A DNA stretch of 64,000 nt from Variovorax sp. Sphag1AA (GTDB taxonomy: Bacteria > Pseudomonadota > Gammaproteobacteria > Burkholderiales > Burkholderiaceae_C): NCBI RefSeq assembly GCF_014192575.1, contig NZ_JACHYC010000003.1, positions 434,001-498,000 of the forward strand, in the 5' to 3' direction. A model generated the notes under the pieces. The model saw only the letters and a program-made list of their open reading frames with translations, made no database searches and was not told the DNA's origin. Shown in pieces: positions 16,864 to 26,449 of this stretch. The translations under genes and the position numbers were made by a program. Numbering within the stretch: the first letter of the stretch is position 1; each line of letters starts with the position of its first letter.

Positions 16864-18885
16864 TCAGTCGGCGAAGAGCAGGCCGCCGTCGAGTCCGACG
16901 CGCAGGTACTCCGCCAGGCGCAGGCGCAGGTTGCTCTCGCGTTGCTGAGCCATCTGTTCGTGGTGGACGCCCATCTCGGCGCCGTCGTCCGCGCCTGTGC
17001 GGATCTCGTGCGCCGAGCGCCGGGCGAGCTGGCAATAGGAAGCGTCGCCGTAGCGAAGCGAATCGAAAAGCGGCACGACGCGGCTCGCATCCGCCGCCGC
17101 CGCGGGCTGGCAGCGGTAGCGGCGCGGCACGCTCGATTCGAGCGGCAGGTACGAGAAGCGCAGGCATCCCTCCTGCCGCCGCTCGGACCAGACTGGCCCG
17201 GCCCACGGCGTGCCGCCGCCGGAGAGGCTCGTGCGCGCGTGGAAGATGCAGTTCGACGCCGACGTGATCGCCGCGCTGTGGACACGGCCGACCAGCGTGC
17301 AGTCGGTGGCCTGGAGTGCGCCACCGGCAGCATCGCCATCGACAGCCGCATACGCCACCGAAGCGGGGTCGCCTGCATCGACGATGCAGTTGGTGAGCTG
17401 CACGTTGCACTCCGCGGCGATGCGCAGCGCACCGACCACGCAATGGTCCAGTTCGACCTTCGTGCCCTTGGTCTCGACGATCAGGCTTGTCGCGCCGGGG
17501 CGCGCCGCGCTGCCGTCGCTCTTGAGCGTCGAGCCGGGGACCAGCGTGCAATGCACCAGCCTCAGCGTGTCGATCCCTTGGCCGTTCGCCGTGGCCGCGA
17601 GATGCAAGGCGCCGCCGCTGATGACCAGCCCGTTGAGCGTCAGCTCGGACCCGGTCGCGCCGCTGATCTTCAACTCGCCCGCCAATTGCAGGACTGGTCG
17701 CGTCTGGTCCGCGGCACGCAGTTCGACGACGGCATTGGCCGCGAGCGCGACGGAAGGCGTCTCCGCCCAGGTGGCGCTGCTCGGAAACTGCACCGCGCCA
17801 CCGGACGCGACAGCCGTGATGGCCGTCTGCACGCTCCCGCTGGCGGACTGCACCTCGACCACCGGTTGAAGGCCCAGCGACAGCGTCGACAGTCGCTCGT
17901 ACTCGCCCCCGCCGATGTCGGATTCGCTGGCGCGATGGAACCAGACCTGCAGCGGCTTCGGTGGTGCGGTGGCAAATGCGATGCGTCCGCGTTGCGGGTC
18001 GATCAGCACGCTGCCCGGCGCGGGGACGTGGGCCCATTTCGTCCCTGCGGCGTCGAGGTCGGAAAGGTCCGCGGACAGCAGCACCGTGGCCGCCGGAACA
18101 CCGCCGATGAACAACGAGAGATCCGCTCCGTAGAAGCTGTTCATCGCGGCCGCAAACGCGCGGCGGCTGATCGGCACCGGCAGATTCGATTCGCGGGCCA
18201 GCGGCGCATCGGCGGGCAAGGGCAACGGGCGGTTGAACAACTGCGTGTCGGTGCCGAGCGGATTGAAGAAGAAACGCAGGTCGTCCAGCGCGAAAGCCGT
18301 GGCCTGCGACAGGCCAGCGCTTTCCTGCGTCCACAGATGGATGCCGACGTTCGGCAGGTTCCAGCGTCCGCCGCCCCCAAGCCCGCGCGCCTCGGCCGTA
18401 TGGGCCGCGCTGTCGAAGGGCGAACCGATGCGCTCGAGCACCGGCTGGCGCCGCATGTCGACCGTGCCGCCCGCACCTGCGCGCACGTGCTTCACGCACT
18501 GGGTGACCGCGAGCCCGAGAAAGTATTCGGCGACATGGGCGTCCCAGCCCGTGACGTCGCGCGCCAGTCGTTCGAGCACGGTGATCGTGCCCTTGCCGCG
18601 CCGCAGGTTGATCGTGTTGGCCACCTCCGCGCGCGGGCTGCTGACGGTCGCGGTCACGCCGTTGAGCTGCCTGTAGCCGATCAGGTCGCCGATGTAGGGC
18701 ACGACCCAGTCGGCGCAGGTCTCGATGAACTGGTCGTCATAGAGCTGCGCGAGGTCTTCCTGCAGCACCTGCACCTGCTCGGCCAGCACGTCGAGCAGCC
18801 GCGCGAGCGCACCGCCCTGGTCGGCGTCGCGCAGCCTGTAGATCGCAGGCAGCAGTTGAAGGAGGGCTGCGCCGTCGAGTGTCAT
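16864..18885 (-). CDS. gpI-like tail protein fused to a beta-helix region
   Basis: A 673-aa baseplate protein. The N-terminus (LQLLPAIYRLRDADQGGALARLLDVL and WVVPYIGDLIGYR) is the pattern of P2 gpI-like tail proteins in injection systems. From about residue 340 to 570 it has short repeating beta strands (LTLNGLVISGGALHLAATAN, LRLVHCTLVPGS, VELDHCVVGALRIAAECNVQ) that look like a right-handed parallel beta-helix. The start overlaps the stop of the second J-like gene (ATGA). In this cluster it may serve as wedge adaptor plus fibre. No separate long tail fibre gene is visible. Confidence 0.75.
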   Translation of the reverse strand: MTLDGAALLQLLPAIYRLRDADQGGALARLLDVLAEQVQVLQEDLAQLYDDQFIETCADWVVPYIGDLIGYRQLNGVTATVSSPRAEVANTINLRRGKGTITVLERLARDVTGWDAHVAEYFLGLAVTQCVKHVRAGAGGTVDMRRQPVLERIGSPFDSAAHTAEARGLGGGGRWNLPNVGIHLWTQESAGLSQATAFALDDLRFFFNPLGTDTQLFNRPLPLPADAPLARESNLPVPISRRAFAAAMNSFYGADLSLFIGGVPAATVLLSADLSDLDAAGTKWAHVPAPGSVLIDPQRGRIAFATAPPKPLQVWFHRASESDIGGGEYERLSTLSLGLQPVVEVQSASGSVQTAITAVASGGAVQFPSSATWAETPSVALAANAVVELRAADQTRPVLQLAGELKISGATGSELTLNGLVISGGALHLAATANGQGIDTLRLVHCTLVPGSTLKSDGSAARPGATSLIVETKGTKVELDHCVVGALRIAAECNVQLTNCIVDAGDPASVAYAAVDGDAAGGALQATDCTLVGRVHSAAITSASNCIFHARTSLSGGGTPWAGPVWSERRQEGCLRFSYLPLESSVPRRYRCQPAAAADASRVVPLFDSLRYGDASYCQLARRSAHEIRTGADDGAEMGVHHEQMAQQRESNLRLRLAEYLRVGLDGGLLFAD

Positions 18886-21671
18886 GGGGGTGCCTCCGCC
18901 CAGGTAGCCACGAGATTGAGCGGCCTCGGGTCGAGCGTCAGCAACTCGGCGGCGAGGACGCTTGCATCGGAGCCCACCTGGGGCAATGCCGCATCGATCT
19001 GCGCGTTTTCGCGCAGCACCGCAAGGCGCGAGGCCGCGACGAAGAGGGCGGTGTCGGTGCGCCGCAGCGCGGAGACCTGCACCGCCACCACGCCCGGAAC
19101 GCCTTGCAGCAGCGCGATGATTTCACTGCGCGTCACCGGCTGGCCGAAGCTGCGACGTGCGAAAGAGAACGTATCGCGCGCGGCCTGCTGCGCGGCGGCC
19201 AGGACCGCATCCATGTCCCAGGCCGGGTCGACCATCAGGTTCGCGCTGAACGTGAAGGCCCCGCGCCGGTAGCTGCTCAACTTCACCGGCACGCCCGGCT
19301 CCGCGGCGTCGCCGATCGCGGAGAGCAGGTTGCCGAACACGGCACCATCCGGCTCAACCCCCGCACCTCCGATGCCAGCAACCGTGAGGAAGACGCCGCG
19401 GGTCTGCCCGTGCCAGGTCCAGGTAGCGAGTGCCTTGGCAATGCCCCCGAAGGCGCGAGCGAAGTCCTCGTAGTCCTGCAGCGACACGATGCGGCCGAGC
19501 GTGCTCAGGCCGAGCGCAGCGTTGATGCGGATGTCGTCCGCCGTCTCGGCGTCGGTGCCGCCTGTGGCTGGCGTCGGATTGATGACCCCCTGCACGCCGA
19601 GCGGCCGTGTCTGCAGCAGCGTGAGCTGGCCCGCCGCAACATTGCCGACCGCGCCGATGCCCTTGCGGTAGCTGGCGACGATGTTCTCGGTGCCAGTCGG
19701 CGGGCGTGCGCCGTTGACGCCGTCGCCGAAGGTGAGGCTGGTGCTGCCGTCATCGTTGAGGCGGGCGACATAGACGCGGTCCCCGGGGGCGCTGGCGTAG
19801 AAGTCGTGCACCTCGCGCCATCGCACGCTGTTCACACGCAGCGCGAGGGTCGATGCCACGCCGCTCGGCGTCGCCGCGCTGACGTAGGTGAGCGGGGATT
19901 GCCGCAGCGTGAAGCGTTGCGACGGCACGCTCGCGTTGCCGCTGCCGACGACTTCGCTCACTGCGCTGCCATGCGTGGCGGCTGCCACGTTGCCATTGAT
20001 AGTGACGGTCTTTCGCACATAGGCCTGCGTCAGCGCACTGACCAGCGTCAGCGTGGTGCCGCCGTCGGCGCCGATTGCGTGCTCGACCGACTGAATCTGC
20101 ACCATCTCGCTCGCGACATTGCCGGGCGAGTCGTCCAATTCGCCGGTGACGATCAGGCGCTGGCCGGCGTAGAGGCCATCGACCCAGGTGTCGAGGTCGA
20201 TCTGGCTGCCGGCCGGCAACGGGTCCTCATTCGGCAGGCGTGCGAGCGGGAGCGCTTCGCTTTCAGCCTGCAGGGTGGCGCCGCGGTAGCTGCTGAAGTT
20301 CGGATAGCTGACGGACACCGGCCCGCTGTCGCTCTGGCCGACCACCGACAGCCGCAACTGCGTGACCTTGCCGCTCATCGTGTACTTGGCGATGCCGTGT
20401 TCGGCCACACCATCGACGTTGGCGACGACCCAGTGGTCGCCGTCGCTGTCGCTCCATCTCAGCGCGGCGAAGCCACCGGGTGCGATGCGCGCATAGGTGG
20501 CATCGAGCAGCGGGTCCAGCGTGTCGGTGGGCGGCTGCCAGTCGCCGCCGGTACTGATGTCGTCCTTGTACGCACCGGCGATGGCGGCCGGCAGGCTGCG
20601 CGGATCGGGCGCGTTGTAGCCAAAGAGCGAGGCCTTCGCGCGCAAGGCATACACACTCGGCGCGGCCGGTGGCGACCACGCGGCGAGGGTCCTGAACAAG
20701 TGGGTGAGCTTGAGACCGAAGCGCCATCCGAAGACCTTCAGGTCGTCCGCGCGCGCAATGAAAGGCGTCTTCGCGGCCAGCACCTGCTGCGTCACGAAGG
20801 ACCAGTTGCGAGGCGCCGCGAAAGTGGTCGCGATGTGGAGCGGCACCGTGTCGATGCGCAGCGACTCCAGCGCGATCAGCGGACGCAACTTGTGCGGCGG
20901 GGGTGGGGCGGGCGCCGGCACCTGTGCGCCGGAGATCGCCGGGCGCAGCGTGATCCGCGTCTGCTGCTCGGCCGCCATCGGCGTCACGCCAGACACCGTG
21001 CGCAGCACCGGGCGGCTGCCTGCTTCGTCGGGCGCGACGATCACGCTATCGCCCGCCTTCAAGCCGCTCGACACGCCGTTCAGCAGGACATCCGTGGTGT
21101 CGGCATCCACGGTCTGCTCGACGGTCAGGCTCGGGCGGAAGGCATTCCACTCGACCCTCGCCGGCACCGTCTCGGTGGTCTCGAAGGTCTGCGGCAAGCC
21201 ACCGGGCAGCGGAATGCTTTGCACGCGTGTGCCGGCGGGAATGTCGACCGACGTCGACGGCGACCCCGGCGTTCCGGGCGCCTGCATCATCGTGAAGGCC
21301 AGCCAGGTGCCCGCGGCTACGCCGGGTTGCGGCACATAGCCGACCAGTTCCGCGAGGCCCGCGAGCGATCGGCGTTCCGTGGCGGTCCGCAGGAAGGATT
21401 CGTTGGCGATGCGCTCCTGGTAGAAGCTCAGCACGTCCGCCACGCTGGCCCACGCGTCGATCAAGCCGAGCGTGAAGTCGCCGGGGTCGCGCGTGCGCAG
21501 CTCGGGCAGCGTGCCGAGGCGCGCCTGCATGCTCTCCTTGAAGAGGGGCTGCGTTCCGACCCGATAGCTCACCGACGACAGGCCCGCGCGGTTCGTCACG
21601 ACGCCCGGCGTCTGCGGCGAAGTACCGGCACACGCGCCGCAGGTATCCAGAGACGTCGGCGCCGTACTCAT
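18882..21671 (-). CDS. Baseplate J-like wedge protein 2 (Afp12/gp6 type)
   Basis: A 929-aa putative baseplate assembly protein. The N-terminus has TRDPGDFTLGLIDAWASVAD followed by VLSFYQERIANESFLRTATE, typical of the large eCIS wedge proteins, and the C-terminal third carries baseplate-J-like segments (AVGNVAAGQLTLLQTRPLGV, LQDYEDFARAFGGIAKALAT). It is the second of two successive wedge proteins; together they correspond to the Afp11/Afp12 pair. The start overlaps the stop of wedge protein 1 (ATGA) and the stop overlaps the gpI-like start (ATGA). Confidence 0.82.
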   Translation of the reverse strand: MSTAPTSLDTCGACAGTSPQTPGVVTNRAGLSSVSYRVGTQPLFKESMQARLGTLPELRTRDPGDFTLGLIDAWASVADVLSFYQERIANESFLRTATERRSLAGLAELVGYVPQPGVAAGTWLAFTMMQAPGTPGSPSTSVDIPAGTRVQSIPLPGGLPQTFETTETVPARVEWNAFRPSLTVEQTVDADTTDVLLNGVSSGLKAGDSVIVAPDEAGSRPVLRTVSGVTPMAAEQQTRITLRPAISGAQVPAPAPPPPHKLRPLIALESLRIDTVPLHIATTFAAPRNWSFVTQQVLAAKTPFIARADDLKVFGWRFGLKLTHLFRTLAAWSPPAAPSVYALRAKASLFGYNAPDPRSLPAAIAGAYKDDISTGGDWQPPTDTLDPLLDATYARIAPGGFAALRWSDSDGDHWVVANVDGVAEHGIAKYTMSGKVTQLRLSVVGQSDSGPVSVSYPNFSSYRGATLQAESEALPLARLPNEDPLPAGSQIDLDTWVDGLYAGQRLIVTGELDDSPGNVASEMVQIQSVEHAIGADGGTTLTLVSALTQAYVRKTVTINGNVAAATHGSAVSEVVGSGNASVPSQRFTLRQSPLTYVSAATPSGVASTLALRVNSVRWREVHDFYASAPGDRVYVARLNDDGSTSLTFGDGVNGARPPTGTENIVASYRKGIGAVGNVAAGQLTLLQTRPLGVQGVINPTPATGGTDAETADDIRINAALGLSTLGRIVSLQDYEDFARAFGGIAKALATWTWHGQTRGVFLTVAGIGGAGVEPDGAVFGNLLSAIGDAAEPGVPVKLSSYRRGAFTFSANLMVDPAWDMDAVLAAAQQAARDTFSFARRSFGQPVTRSEIIALLQGVPGVVAVQVSALRRTDTALFVAASRLAVLRENAQIDAALPQVGSDASVLAAELLTLDPRPLNLVATWAEAPP

Positions 21672-24136
21672 TTCCCACCTCGCACGACAAAGCTGAAGAC
21701 GCCGCGTTCCGGAAAGTCCGGGTTGTTGTCGAGGCGCGCGACTTCGAGCCGCCCGATCGGCAACACGCCTGCATCGAGCGCGGCGCGGCCCGGTTCGCCG
21801 CGCCGCTGGAAGGTGGTGATCTGCACCGATGCCACCCCGTCGATCGCCATCGCCGCCGCATACAGCGGGCTCGAATACACGTCCTGCCCGATGCGGAAGT
21901 TGTCGGGATGGAAAAGACCAAGCCGGCCATCGGCCCGCACGCGGCTGTTGAACACCTCGGACAGCGCCTGCGACACCTCCGCGCGGAAGTACTCCGGCCG
22001 CGCCGTGACCTGCATCGTGATCTCCAGCGGCACCGCGATCGGGGCCTCGATCTCGAGGTCGTGACCAGCCATGCGCAGGCTATCGAGCGACTGCGCAAGG
22101 CGCGACTCCGCTGCCGCATCCAGCGAACCACCGCCGAAGGGATCGACTGTGATGAAGACGCTGCGCCAGCTTCCGGTCCAGCGCATCGTGGCGGCCGCGC
22201 TCTGCACACCGGGGAGCTTCGTGGCGAGGCGCGCGTAGTCGTCGGTCGTGACTGCGCGCTGCGGCGTGCGCAGCGCATAGGGCGCCTTGGCACGCACCGA
22301 GGCAATGCTCTCCGGCTCGGCGCCGCCGCTCGCTGGCAGCGGCTGACGGATGCCGACGATGGCAGGGTCGTCCGTCACGATGCGCACCAGCGTTCCGGCG
22401 CCGACATTGCCGACGGCACCCGTGCCGGTGCGGTAGTTGGCGCTGAACTGCGTACCGGGCGCGGGCCGCCTTCCGTGCGTGCCGTCGCCGAAGCGCAGCC
22501 ATGCCGCGCCCGCGTCATCGGGCTCGACGACGAAGTGCGGATCGTCTGCGTGGCTTCCGAGCAAATCCTGTTGCGCGAACCAGTCGACCGACTGACCTTC
22601 GAGCTTGCCGGTGAGTTGGATCGCCGGCACCGCGCTCGCCGCGTCGGGCTGCTGCAGTGCCGATGCGGACGCGCTGGTATCGGTGGGATCGAAAGACACC
22701 GTCCACGTGAGCGGCGACTGGGCCAGACGGGGACGGAAGCGCGGCGGTACGGGCTCGCGTTGCGAGGTGGTGCACATCGTGCCCGTGGCCACTGGCGCGC
22801 GAAAGAGCGTCGGCTGCGGAACTTCGCCGATGGCCTCTGCCACTGCAAGCTGCTGTCCGTGGTCAGCCATCACGATGTTGCCGCGGACGACGCTGATGTC
22901 GCTCACGTCGGACTCGGTGCTGTTCTTCCTGATGCGCGCGGAGAGGCACAGCGGGAAGGCGAGCGCATCCTCGGGGGCCCACGCAATTTGCGTGACGAGC
23001 TGCTTGTAGAGCGGATCCTGGAGCGGCTGGCCCTTGGCGTCGTTGATCGTCACGCTGATCAGCCTCACCGCCTGCCGGTGGGTCGGGTCGGCGTCCGCTG
23101 CCAGCCCCGTCTCGGGCCCGAGGACTTCCTCCAACACCAGCACGTTGCCGGGCTTCAGTTGCTGGAAACGGCCACGCAGCGTAGCCCGCGTTGCGCCCCG
23201 TGGCAGCGCACAGCGACGGTCGCCCCAGGTGTGGAAGCCGATCTGCTGATGGGCCTGGAAGAGCGTGACGGCATGCGCCGTCTCGAACACCACCGGCCGG
23301 GCGGCCAGCGCGGCTGCGTAGCCGGCCTTCGCAACCACCGGCGCCATGCCCGTCTTGCCGCTGAGGATCGGCGTGTGCGCGGGCAGCGTCACGTTGTCCG
23401 CCTGCACTTGCACCTGCACCCAGGCGCGAGCGCTGCAACCTTCCTGCATGAAGTAGTCAACGAGGCGTGCATGTCGCCGAACCGAGGTGCGAAGCCGCGC
23501 CGTGCCGAGGTAAGCCTCGGTCGCGACCGCATCCTGCTGATAGCTCAGGTAGTCGCCGACGTAGGCAAGCATTTCGACCAGCGCGACGCCAAGGTCGGCC
23601 ACATGGCTTTCCTGCCAGCCCGGCACCTGCGTGGCGAGACGATCGAGCATGAGCTGGCGGAAGCCCGCGTAGTCCTTCGCGAGGTAGTTGAGTTCCGGCA
23701 CGGCGGTCACGGTCGGTGCGCATGTCGCGGCAGGCTGGCAGTCGAAGGGCGAGGGGCAATCCACCTTGAACGAGAACTGCGCCGACGCCAGCACCGGGTC
23801 CATCCCCGTCAACGGCAGGCCGCTGCCGTCAGGCTGCACGAGCTGAAGCGTGTAAGTGGAGAAGTCGCCCGGCTGGTTGACGTGTAGCACCAGCACGTTG
23901 CCGTCGTAGGTCGGCGCCTGGTCGACCACGATGCCGGTGAAGCGCTCCCCGCCGCTGACACGCACGTTGGCCGCCGTGATGCCGGCAGGCGGCGGGGTGC
24001 GCAGGAAATGCACGCGCAGGCCTTGCTGGAACTGCGCGCCCACATCCACGACCTCGACGAAGTCGATGCCGTTGAGCGTCGTCGAGTTGGCGACGTCGAT
24101 GCGTCGCTGGGCGTCGCAGCAGATCGTCTGGTTCAT
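21668..24136 (-). CDS. Baseplate J-like wedge protein 1 (Afp11 type)
   Basis: An about 822-aa putative baseplate assembly protein. It shows ELNYLAKDYAGFRQLMLDRL and VEMLAYVGDYLSYQQDAVAT, the conserved N-terminal motif of eCIS wedge proteins, and a C-terminal J-like part (TDDYARLATKLPGVQSAAAT). I chose ATG 24136, one base beyond the gp25 stop; a GTG at 24148 would overlap that gene by 11 bases and is equally in frame. The mature N-terminus has unusual paired cysteines (ICCDAQRR). Confidence 0.82.
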   Translation of the reverse strand: MNQTICCDAQRRIDVANSTTLNGIDFVEVVDVGAQFQQGLRVHFLRTPPPAGITAANVRVSGGERFTGIVVDQAPTYDGNVLVLHVNQPGDFSTYTLQLVQPDGSGLPLTGMDPVLASAQFSFKVDCPSPFDCQPAATCAPTVTAVPELNYLAKDYAGFRQLMLDRLATQVPGWQESHVADLGVALVEMLAYVGDYLSYQQDAVATEAYLGTARLRTSVRRHARLVDYFMQEGCSARAWVQVQVQADNVTLPAHTPILSGKTGMAPVVAKAGYAAALAARPVVFETAHAVTLFQAHQQIGFHTWGDRRCALPRGATRATLRGRFQQLKPGNVLVLEEVLGPETGLAADADPTHRQAVRLISVTINDAKGQPLQDPLYKQLVTQIAWAPEDALAFPLCLSARIRKNSTESDVSDISVVRGNIVMADHGQQLAVAEAIGEVPQPTLFRAPVATGTMCTTSQREPVPPRFRPRLAQSPLTWTVSFDPTDTSASASALQQPDAASAVPAIQLTGKLEGQSVDWFAQQDLLGSHADDPHFVVEPDDAGAAWLRFGDGTHGRRPAPGTQFSANYRTGTGAVGNVGAGTLVRIVTDDPAIVGIRQPLPASGGAEPESIASVRAKAPYALRTPQRAVTTDDYARLATKLPGVQSAAATMRWTGSWRSVFITVDPFGGGSLDAAAESRLAQSLDSLRMAGHDLEIEAPIAVPLEITMQVTARPEYFRAEVSQALSEVFNSRVRADGRLGLFHPDNFRIGQDVYSSPLYAAAMAIDGVASVQITTFQRRGEPGRAALDAGVLPIGRLEVARLDNNPDFPERGVFSFVVRGGK

Positions 24137-24137
24137 C

Positions 24138-24497
24138 TCAACCGCCACCTCGGGTGAACTCCGCCGACATGCGCTGCTGCGTTGCCAGCACCACGTACTG
24201 CACCGTCACCGTCACGGTGCTGTCCACGCTCTCCACCTGCACGCCTGTGAACTTGATGAGGTCGCCCAGCCACTGCTGCAGCGCACCTTGCACCAGGAAC
24301 TGCGTCGCAGTGGCCAGTTCAGGGCTCGTCGGCGCAAAGAGCAACTGCGCGAGGCCGGTGCCGAAGGTCGGCCGGTTCACGCGTTCGCCCGGCGCGGTGA
24401 AGAGCACCTGCTCGATGAGGTCGCGGATGTGGTCGTCGCCCGCGGCTTGCGCCGTGCGGCCCTGCGCGTCGAATCCGTAGGGATAGCCGAGCTGCAT
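24138..24497 (-). CDS. GpW/gp25 family baseplate protein
   Basis: A 119-aa protein of the T4 gp25 / Afp9 family, the baseplate wedge component that initiates sheath assembly. The pattern LGYPYGFDAQGRT, then IEQVLFTAPGERVNRPTFGT and GLAQLLFAPTSPELATATQ, is characteristic. Its start shares one base with the stop of the tip gene (TGATG). Confidence 0.88.
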   Translation of the reverse strand: MQLGYPYGFDAQGRTAQAAGDDHIRDLIEQVLFTAPGERVNRPTFGTGLAQLLFAPTSPELATATQFLVQGALQQWLGDLIKFTGVQVESVDSTVTVTVQYVVLATQQRMSAEFTRGGG

Positions 24498-24817
24498 CAC
24501 ATCCCCCTCACGCGGATCTGCGACGGTGCGATCAGCACGCCGGTGCCGTTGGGCACGCACTGCGCCTGGCTGTCCACCAGCAGCACGGCCGCACCGCCGG
24601 CCTTGACGCGTGTCGCCACGGTCGTCCACATCGCGCTCACGCAGGGGCTCGGTGCGCCGGACACATTGAAGGCGCAGGCCGAGACCATGTAGGCCGAGGT
24701 CTGCGTCACCACGGCCTGCTTGCTCAACGTGACGCGCGGGAAGGGCACGGTCGCCTTCGCCTGGCCGGCATGCATGCAGGTCACCATCGAAGTCTGGTCG
24801 AGTAGGAAGCCGGGCAT
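24497..24817 (-). CDS. Small spike-tip/PAAR-position protein
   Basis: A 106-aa protein located where injection-system clusters carry the PAAR-like tip gene. It contains two CxH/C-like elements (MVTCMHAGQA near the start, SACAFNV in the middle, and a late AQCVPNGTG), which could bind a metal as PAAR tips do, but it lacks the full PAAR repeat pattern that I would recognise. Start and stop each share one base (TGATG) with the neighbours. Tip role is inferred mainly from position. Confidence 0.65.
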   Translation of the reverse strand: MPGFLLDQTSMVTCMHAGQAKATVPFPRVTLSKQAVVTQTSAYMVSACAFNVSGAPSPCVSAMWTTVATRVKAGGAAVLLVDSQAQCVPNGTGVLIAPSQIRVRGM

Positions 24818-25314
24818 CAGATCACCTCCAGCGCGCCGTCGTTGATCGACACGCCCGTGTTCCCGATCGCGATGCTGAATGCCGCCATCGCGAGCTTGAT
24901 GCCGTTCGCATCGAGCGTGAGCTTGAGCGGCACCGCGACTGCCGGAGGGCTCACCTCCAGGATGAAGCCGCCCACGCCGGGCAGGTCGCTCATCTGGAGG
25001 TTGATGCAGTCGGTCTTGAAGACCTTCATCTCCGCGACTGCGGGCATCGCGGGCACTTCGCCCGCGCCCCAGAAGCATCCGCTCCAGATCGGCTGCTCGG
25101 GATTGCCACCCTCGAACTCGACCCAGATGTTGGCGCCGACCGGCGGCACCGCGAAGAAGCCCACGCCGGAGCCACCGTAGGGCGAGCAGGGGAGGGCCCA
25201 CGACAGCGTGCCGTCGCCGAGCACCGCCGCGACGCTGACCTGCACGCGCCCGAGCATCATCGGATCGACGTTGTTCTCGACCTTGCCGCGGTACTTGCCG
25301 TAGAAAGGATTCAT
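24817..25314 (-). CDS. Spike protein, gpV/gp5 OB-fold type
   Basis: A 165-aa baseplate spike. It starts FYGKYRGKVENNVDPMMLGR and goes on to VQVSVAAVLG, the OB-fold of gp5/gpV/VgrG spikes; ANIWVEFEGGNPEQPIWSGCF is the conserved end of this fold. The C-terminal about 50 residues are beta-rich and may form the needle. It overlaps the hub gene stop by ATGA. In Afp8/Pvc8 and VgrG the hub and spike are one polypeptide; here they are two genes. Confidence 0.83.
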   Translation of the reverse strand: MNPFYGKYRGKVENNVDPMMLGRVQVSVAAVLGDGTLSWALPCSPYGGSGVGFFAVPPVGANIWVEFEGGNPEQPIWSGCFWGAGEVPAMPAVAEMKVFKTDCINLQMSDLPGVGGFILEVSPPAVAVPLKLTLDANGIKLAMAAFSIAIGNTGVSINDGALEVI

Positions 25315-26447
25315 GTTCTTACCACCGGTACGGTCGATCCCCAGCCCTCGCGCGCGAGCGTGAACGACTGCGAGTAGTTTTCCTTGCGGATGCGATGCTT
25401 GACGTTCTTCACGTACCAGAGGCCGTCGTGCAGGTAGCCCGCACCACGCACGCCCACCAGCCCACGCGGCTGCAGGATGTCGCCGTAGCGCAGCGCATCG
25501 AGTTCGCCGTTGGCGACAACCAGATCCATCGAGTCCTCCAGCAGCGCCTGTGCGCGCCCATAGGCCTGCATGCCGTCGATGCCCGTCTCGCGGAACTGCG
25601 TGGTGCGCACGTTCGGCTGGTCCACCAGCCACGCGGGTAGTGCAGCAAGAGGCGGCCGCAGGCTCGCGAAGAGCCGGATCGGCAACTCCTGGTTGGTCAG
25701 GCGGTCCTGCACCTTGCCGCTCACCTGCGTCGGCCCGAGGCCGTTGCTGTGCACGCTGAAGTCGGAGACGTTGGTGTTCGGCCCCATGTTGACCGTGATC
25801 GCGCTCTGCGGCAGCCCGGCGCGCACGGGTGGTCCCCAGTAGGCCGTATTCGTCATCGGCACGGGCCCCGGCACGATGTAGAACACATAGCCATGACGCA
25901 GCGCGAGGAACCGCAGGTGTTCGAGATCGGTGCGCATCTGCACCGGCACGCGGTCGATGGGCAGTGGTGGATCGATCACCGGCGGCGGGATCAGGTTCGG
26001 AATAAGGCCGTACTCGGCATAGCTGCCGATGAGCTTCAGCGCGACCAGTCCATCGTCGAGGCCCACGTGCTCCGCGCTCTTTTCCTCCAGGTCCAGCTTC
26101 ACGCTCACGTCGTCACCCGTCAGGGTCACGAACGAGCGACCGGGCTCGTCGCTCGGCGAAAACTCGCGCTGCGTGACGAAGCCATCCATCAGCACGCGCG
26201 GGGTGGCATTGAATGTGACGATTACGATCACCCGGTTCCAGGTCTGCAGCAGCGGACTGGCGAGCAGCGCGTAGTCGACGAGGTCGGCTGGCCCCGAGCG
26301 CCCGACCTGGAAGCGGATCTGGAAGCCCGAGCGCTCGTCGCCCGTGTGCACCTCCACTTCCTCGAGCGCCTCCATCAGCACCATGGGCGCCGGCACCGGC
26401 ACCGAAGGGCCGATGAGCAAGGTCAGGTGGATGCCGAGGAAGTCCAT
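25311..26447 (-). CDS. Baseplate hub protein, gpD/VgrG-N type
   Basis: A 378-aa protein matching the hub half of Afp8/VgrG (gp27-like). The visible features are the early SGFQIRFQVGRSGPADL, a central YVFYIVPGPVPMTNTAYWGP and the late GDILQPRGLVGVRGAGYLHDG with WYVKNVKHRIRKENYSQSFT, typical of late-control gpD proteins. It starts two bases after the LysM-like gene and its stop overlaps the spike start. It binds the tube and holds the spike trimer. Confidence 0.82.
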   Translation of the reverse strand: MDFLGIHLTLLIGPSVPVPAPMVLMEALEEVEVHTGDERSGFQIRFQVGRSGPADLVDYALLASPLLQTWNRVIVIVTFNATPRVLMDGFVTQREFSPSDEPGRSFVTLTGDDVSVKLDLEEKSAEHVGLDDGLVALKLIGSYAEYGLIPNLIPPPVIDPPLPIDRVPVQMRTDLEHLRFLALRHGYVFYIVPGPVPMTNTAYWGPPVRAGLPQSAITVNMGPNTNVSDFSVHSNGLGPTQVSGKVQDRLTNQELPIRLFASLRPPLAALPAWLVDQPNVRTTQFRETGIDGMQAYGRAQALLEDSMDLVVANGELDALRYGDILQPRGLVGVRGAGYLHDGLWYVKNVKHRIRKENYSQSFTLAREGWGSTVPVVRT

Positions 26448-26449
26448 GC

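Noticed and set aside
13701..17267. Plus-strand 1188-codon open frame opposite the DUF6519 gene
   Set aside because: It is the antisense shadow of a well-supported gene: Arg/His/Asp/Gly-rich, without any family motif, as high-GC genes often leave on the opposite strand.
18879..22064. Plus-strand 1061-codon open frame opposite the wedge genes
   Set aside because: Antisense shadow of two baseplate genes with clear family motifs; composition is that of a non-coding frame.
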